A stretch of 64,000 bases of DNA, from positions 62,001 to 126,000 of the forward strand of contig JANQHB010000037.1 of assembly GCA_028277225.1 (NCBI GenBank), read 5' to 3'. The translations under genes were made by a program, and so were the position numbers. Of the stretch, positions 59,870-64,000 are shown piece after piece. The notes beneath the pieces were generated by a model. The model saw only the letters and a program-made list of their open reading frames with translations. It had not been told where the DNA came from and searched no databases. The DNA comes from Chlorobium sp. Its GTDB lineage: Bacteria; Bacteroidota; Chlorobiia; Chlorobiales; Chlorobiaceae. Each line of letters opens with the position of its first letter. Positions within the stretch are counted from its first letter, which is position 1.

Positions 59870-61159
59870 ATGCTCGACATCAACTATATCCGCCAGAATC
59901 CTGATGACGTTGCCCGCATGCTCAGACAACGCCTTCAGGAAGAAGACTGCAGCAAACTTGATACAATTCTCGAGCTGGACAAAGAGCGCAGGGAACTTGT
60001 GAAGAAAACCGATGAACTGAAGGCTCTGAGAAACAAGGTCTCAAAGGACATAGCCGTCATCAAAAGGACCGGACAGGGATCGGCCGAAGCACTCATTCAG
60101 GAAATGAAAGAAGTCGCTGACAAGATCACAGGTATGGATGAAACGCTTGGTCAGACCGAAAAGGCAATAGAGGACATTCTGCTTTCTCTGCCAAACAGAC
60201 TGCACGACGATGTCCCTGAAGGAACGTCTGCTGAAGATAATGTCGTCTGCAAGGAACCGGTATATTTTGATCACTTTCTGGATTTTTCCCTGCTCAATCA
60301 TCTTGATATCGGAAAACGGCTCGATATCCTTGATTTCGAACGGGGCGCAAAAATATCCGGGACAGGCTTTCCGGTTTACAAGGCAAAAGGAGCCCGGCTG
60401 GAACGTGCTCTGTGGAATTTCATGCTTGACTACCATACCGAACGACATGGTTATAAAGAGATTTTTCCGCCTTTCATGGTCAATGAGGATTCACTGCGCG
60501 GTACCGGACAATGGCCAAAGTTCGCCGACCAGGTCTACTATATGAACGAAGACAACCTTTATGCCATCCCGACCGCTGAAGTTCCGTTAACAAACCTGCA
60601 CCGCGACGAGATGCTCCGCGAAGATGAGCTCCCGATTTCCTATGCCGCTTATTCTGCCTGTTTCCGCAGAGAGGCCGGAAGCTATGGAAAAGATACAAGA
60701 GGATTCCTCAGGGTTCACCAGTTCAACAAGGTTGAAATGGTGAAATTCACCCGACCGGATACGTCCTATGAGGCGCTCGAGGAAATTCTTCAGAACGCCG
60801 AAGCAATTCTCAACGCTCTCCGGATCCCATACCGGGTACTCCTTCTCTGCAGTGCCGACATCAGCGCCAATGCCGCCAAATGCTATGATATCGAAGTCTG
60901 GTCCCCTGCAGAAGAAAAATATCTTGAAGCATCGAGCTGTTCCAATTTTGAGGATTACCAGGCCCGGCGCGCCAATATCCGCTACAAGTCTTCCGGGTCG
61001 TCGAAACCGGCTTATATTCATACCCTGAACGGTTCGGGTCTGGCAACATCGCGATTGATGGTCGCCCTGCTTGAAAACTACCAGACCAGCGAAGGAAACG
61101 TTGTTGTACCTGATGCACTAAGGCCCTATACAGGCTTCGATATCATTACGGGAACATAG
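59870..61159 (+). CDS. serS: Seryl-tRNA synthetase
   Basis: SerS charges tRNA-Ser (and tRNA-Sec where present). The 429-residue class II enzyme has the N-terminal antiparallel coiled coil that grips the tRNA long arm (about 30-110) and the catalytic core: SCFRREAGSYGKDTRGFLRVHQFNKVEMVKF (motif 2) and HTLNGSGLATSRLMVALLENYQ (motif 3). It lies 99 bases after the YqeY gene. Confidence 0.97.
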   Translation: MLDINYIRQNPDDVARMLRQRLQEEDCSKLDTILELDKERRELVKKTDELKALRNKVSKDIAVIKRTGQGSAEALIQEMKEVADKITGMDETLGQTEKAIEDILLSLPNRLHDDVPEGTSAEDNVVCKEPVYFDHFLDFSLLNHLDIGKRLDILDFERGAKISGTGFPVYKAKGARLERALWNFMLDYHTERHGYKEIFPPFMVNEDSLRGTGQWPKFADQVYYMNEDNLYAIPTAEVPLTNLHRDEMLREDELPISYAAYSACFRREAGSYGKDTRGFLRVHQFNKVEMVKFTRPDTSYEALEEILQNAEAILNALRIPYRVLLLCSADISANAAKCYDIEVWSPAEEKYLEASSCSNFEDYQARRANIRYKSSGSSKPAYIHTLNGSGLATSRLMVALLENYQTSEGNVVVPDALRPYTGFDIITGT

Positions 61160-61320
61160 TTGAGTGGAGTTGCTCCCTGTATGCCATATCGACAGGTCCT
61201 GCAGACATCGTTACCATCTTCTTAAATATAGAAGATGATCATTCTTTTTTTTCACACTCGAAAGAGAAACGTATCTTTTTTGGTTACCATGTGACTCGAT
61301 AACCTGAATCGAATCGAACC

Positions 61321-62364
61321 GTGCATATTGAACAGATAATCCTGTCCCACTTGCTCAAGCCTGTCAGGGATGTCTCTCTGCATGCCAACCGGCTTCTCGA
61401 TAACTATGAAGAAGTCATCTGGCTGATAGGAGACGGCCGCAGCGGTACGACATGGGTTGCTGACCTGCTCAATCACGACAGACGTTACAGGGAAATGTTC
61501 GAACCGTTTCATCCCCAGCATGTCGATGAAATGAATTTTCTGACACCTCACCTGTACTTACGTTCAAACGAGTCAAACCTTCAGCTCGAAAACATCGCCG
61601 CAGATATCTTCAGTGGCACGTTCACCCATCCCGTTGTAGATTCCGCAAATCAGTCCAGGCTCTACAGCGGCCTTCTCATCAAGGATATTTTCGCAAACCT
61701 CTTCGCTCACTGGGCTGCGGCCAGATTTCCCGATCTGAAAATCATCCTGCTTATCAGGAATCCTTTTTCTGTTGCACTTTCAAAACAGAAAAAGAAAGAC
61801 TGGTTCTGGGTCACCGATCCCATGACCCTTTTAACCCAGAAACACCTTTACGAAGACTATCTATATCCATTTGAACGCCTCATCAGGGAAATCAGCAGCA
61901 GCGATGATTATATCCTGCGGCAGGTACTGATATGGTCGATCATCAACTATGTTCCCCTCAGGCAATTCGTCCCCGGGCATTTGCACATCATGTTTTATGA
62001 AGACATGTATACCGATCCGGAAAACCAGGTCTCTGCCGCGTTACGGTTTATCAAGAACACCAATATCAACTGTCACGTCACGCTTGATGAAGAGATTGTC
62101 AGGAAACCAAGCCGGGTCGTCAGCAAAGAGAGCAGTCTCTTCAGTGGCAAATCCCCTGTTACCTCATGGAAAAATGAATTGACCACTCGGCAGATCGACG
62201 CCGGTCTGAACATTCTCGATGCATTCGGATTCGCCGGACTCTATGACGATGACGGCATCCCTGACCGCAACGTCCTTTCTCTGATCCACAACACCGGCAA
62301 ACGCCATCAAGAGAACAACCGGATCGGCAACAAGGCAAGCAATATCCCGACAAAACCGGAATAG
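61321..62364 (+). CDS. Sulfotransferase-like P-loop protein
   Basis: The 347-residue protein (GTG start at 61321) has the 5'-phosphosulfate-binding loop VIWLIGDGRSGTTWVADLLNHDRRYREMFEPF and the later PDLKIILLIRNPFSVALSKQ, which is the 3'-phosphate-binding strand of sulfotransferases. The remaining part (LHIMFYEDMYTDPENQVSAALRFI) also fits the family. No membrane segment is present. It may sulfate a cell-surface polysaccharide or lipid, but the acceptor is unknown and no surface-biosynthesis genes adjoin it. It could use another nucleotide cofactor. Confidence 0.82.
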   Translation: MHIEQIILSHLLKPVRDVSLHANRLLDNYEEVIWLIGDGRSGTTWVADLLNHDRRYREMFEPFHPQHVDEMNFLTPHLYLRSNESNLQLENIAADIFSGTFTHPVVDSANQSRLYSGLLIKDIFANLFAHWAAARFPDLKIILLIRNPFSVALSKQKKKDWFWVTDPMTLLTQKHLYEDYLYPFERLIREISSSDDYILRQVLIWSIINYVPLRQFVPGHLHIMFYEDMYTDPENQVSAALRFIKNTNINCHVTLDEEIVRKPSRVVSKESSLFSGKSPVTSWKNELTTRQIDAGLNILDAFGFAGLYDDDGIPDRNVLSLIHNTGKRHQENNRIGNKASNIPTKPE

Positions 62365-62457
62365 CTGACTGAGTGGATATTCAGGAAAAATTCCTGGCAG
62401 GATCGATCCAGGCCTATTCGGATCGATAACGGATATAGAATGACAGAAACCTCAAGC

Positions 62458-63531
62458 TCAGGCAGCCGAACTGTCCTGAGCCGTCACCTTGTCCCTGAAC
62501 GCTTTCACCAGCCGGCTTACCTTGTCGACCTCGATCAGAAAGGCATCGTGACCGTATGATTCATGCAGGTACTCGATCCGGCTGTCGGGAATGTGCCCCG
62601 CAAGCTCTTCCTGCTCTTCCTTCGGATAGAGCAGATCGGATGTTATAGACAGCACTTCGACCGGCATGGAAAGGGATTCGAGAACACGTGTGTACTCGCC
62701 TCTCCCGCGTGCGACATCATGGGTGTCCATTGCTCTGGTCAAGGTAAGGTACGTGTTGGCGTCGAAACGGCCGACAAGTTTCTCGCCCTGGTACCGCAGA
62801 TAACTTTCCGCCTGAAACAGTCCCTCATCCTGCAATTCCCGTCCGAAACGCTGCTGAAAGTTATCGAAACTCCTGTAGGAGCACATTGCCATCATCCGCG
62901 CTGCCGCCAGTCCCCTTGCAGGCTGAACACCAGGCTCATACCATCCCTCATTCCAGTCCCGGTCAGCCATGATCGCCTGCCGCTGTGCTTCGCTTTGCGC
63001 TATACACCAGGCTGAATGCCGTCCGGAAGCCCCCATGGGCATCAAACCTCTTACCTTGTCGGGATACATGCAGCCCCATTCGAGTACCTGCATGCCGCCA
63101 AGAGATGCTCCGACAACAAGCTTTACCTGTTCTATGCCAAGTGCATCGATAAGGATCCGTTGCAGCCGCACCATGTCACGAATGGTAACATGAGGAAAAT
63201 CAGGACCGTACCGTCTGTTTGTCAGCGGATTCTGTGAAAGCGGCCCTGTCGATCCGTAACAGCTTCCAAGAACATTACTGCAGACGATAAAATCCTTCGT
63301 CTCGTCAAATCCTTTCCCTTCACCAAACATCCCGTCCCACCATGTATCGGCATCCGCGGACCCTGTCAAGGCATGACAGATCAGCACAACATTGCTGCGC
63401 TCCCTGTTCAGCGTGCCCCAGGTCCGGTACGCGATGGTTGTTTCGGGCAGTTCACCTCCAAGCTCAAGGCTGAACGGTTTTCGGCTGATCAGGAAGGCGG
63501 TCTTTTCAGAGATGATATTGATATACTCCAT
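62458..63531 (-). CDS. metX: Homoserine O-acetyltransferase (alpha/beta-hydrolase type)
   Basis: MetX acetylates homoserine for methionine synthesis by direct sulfhydrylation. The start at 63531 (MEYINIISEKTAFLISRKPFSLELGGELPETTIAYRTWG) gives 357 residues; a GTG at 63549 is less convincing. Motifs are the nucleophile elbow VVGASLGGMQ (Ser143), ITSDLLYPKEEQ (Asp) and YGHDAFL (His). Acetyl versus succinyl donor specificity cannot be firmly decided by eye. It follows the metY-like gene on the same strand by 67 bases. Confidence 0.93.
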   Translation of the reverse strand: MEYINIISEKTAFLISRKPFSLELGGELPETTIAYRTWGTLNRERSNVVLICHALTGSADADTWWDGMFGEGKGFDETKDFIVCSNVLGSCYGSTGPLSQNPLTNRRYGPDFPHVTIRDMVRLQRILIDALGIEQVKLVVGASLGGMQVLEWGCMYPDKVRGLMPMGASGRHSAWCIAQSEAQRQAIMADRDWNEGWYEPGVQPARGLAAARMMAMCSYRSFDNFQQRFGRELQDEGLFQAESYLRYQGEKLVGRFDANTYLTLTRAMDTHDVARGRGEYTRVLESLSMPVEVLSITSDLLYPKEEQEELAGHIPDSRIEYLHESYGHDAFLIEVDKVSRLVKAFRDKVTAQDSSAA

Positions 63532-63598
63532 CCAACAAATCGTTTTCACGTTTAACTGGGAAATCCGGCATATGTTTCATAAAAAAACGTTTCTGCTC

Positions 63599-64000
63599 TC
63601 ATGAAATTCGTGAGAACGCCTGTTCGAAATCTGCCTTGATGTCCTCGATATGCTCGATACCGACCGATACCCTGATCATATCCCTCTCGACACCTGCTGC
63701 AGCCTGCTCTTCGGCACTGAGCTGTTGATGTGTGGTGGATGCAGGGTGGATCACCAGTGTTTTTGCGTCACCTACATTTGCCAGGTGGCTGGCAAGCGAG
63801 ACGTTTTCAATAAATTGAACTGCCCCTTCATATCCTTTTTTCAAACCAAACGTCAGAACGCAGCCATAGCCGTTTGTCAGATATTTTTTTGCGTTCTCAT
63901 GAGTCGGATGAGAAAAAAGGCCCGGGTAGTTGACCCATGCAACATCAGGATGATCCTGAAGCCAGAGAGCAAGCTCCATGGAATTGTCGGCATGACGCTG
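63599..64000 (-). CDS. metY: O-acetylhomoserine sulfhydrylase (MetY type), C-terminal part, cut by the window edge
   Basis: The frame runs from the window edge (QRHADNSMELALWLQDHPDVAWVNYPGLFSHPTHENAKKYLTNGYGCVLTFGLKKG) to a TGA at 63599, about 133 residues. It shows the C-terminal domain of PLP-dependent Cys/Met-metabolism enzymes: ENVSLASHLANVGDAKTLVIHPASTTHQQLSAEEQAAAGVERDMIRVSVGIEHIEDIKADFEQAF. The SHLANVGDAKTLVIHPASTTH run is characteristic of O-acetylhomoserine sulfhydrylase. It forms a metY-metX pair. The catalytic Lys lies outside the window. Confidence 0.93.
   Translation of the reverse strand, partial: QRHADNSMELALWLQDHPDVAWVNYPGLFSHPTHENAKKYLTNGYGCVLTFGLKKGYEGAVQFIENVSLASHLANVGDAKTLVIHPASTTHQQLSAEEQAAAGVERDMIRVSVGIEHIEDIKADFEQAFSRIS

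Noticed and set aside
61290..61325. tRNA-like GGTTCGATTCGATTC sequence on the minus strand
   Set aside because: No cloverleaf or acceptor stem can be built around it.

Overview
The window is a chromosomal segment of a green sulfur bacterium (Chlorobiaceae, most like Prosthecochloris/Chlorobium). The decisive marker is fmoA at 45954-47057, the Fenna-Matthews-Olson bacteriochlorophyll a antenna protein, with its full set of chlorophyll-ligating histidines. Support comes from a PucC-type pigment transporter at the left edge, a close relative (from memory) of the Chlorobaculum tepidum sepiapterin reductase, a flavodoxin fused to a protochlorophyllide-reductase-type domain, and an RNA resembling the Chlorobi-1 motif. 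I see no rRNA, tRNA, CRISPR array, recognisable insertion sequence or prophage.

Layout. 1-4.4 kb: end of a pucC-like gene, a GlsB/YeaQ membrane-protein gene interrupted by an in-frame TGA, a TPP riboswitch with thiC, then greA-(small protein)-tpiA on the minus strand. 4.5-8.84 kb: a probable inserted islet carrying a 1145-residue multi-PAS hybrid histidine kinase. It is bounded by perfect 18-bp direct repeats copied from the 3' end of degP. 8.8-16.8 kb: minus-strand housekeeping genes degP, trpE, lepB, lepA, fmt and def. 17.2-25.4 kb: an MscS-type channel, a Fur-family regulator, a cation/proton antiporter, an SMR exporter, proB and proA, with a cupin gene and an unknown gene between the last two. 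25.5-30.2 kb: lolD, an MFS transporter, mpl and gap. 30.5-36.5 kb: the flavodoxin fusion, hrcA-grpE-dnaJ, prmC and a periplasmic DUF4412-like protein. 36.5-45.7 kb: proS, ahpC, a purine permease, a nitrilase-family hydrolase, ispE, a SPOR protein, a sigma-54 activator and lnt. 45.9-54.8 kb: fmoA, a MerR regulator, an ABC exporter, a B12/radical-SAM protein overlapping mutS, and a small membrane protein. 55.1-64 kb: rplU-rpmA, mdh, a noncoding RNA, radC, a cold-shock protein, a sepiapterin-reductase-like SDR, a YqeY protein, serS, a sulfotransferase-like protein, metX and the 3' end of metY.

Most genes are conserved housekeeping genes in short operons. The unusual material lies in four places: the kinase islet (which appears to have separated degP from its own terminator), the recoded or broken YeaQ gene, the flavodoxin fusion, and the intergenic DNA. 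The intergenic DNA holds several families of small dispersed repeats and a recurrent promoter-like motif with a conserved spacer in front of def, the flavodoxin gene and merR. No clear multi-gene undescribed system is visible; the strongest candidates are listed as findings.
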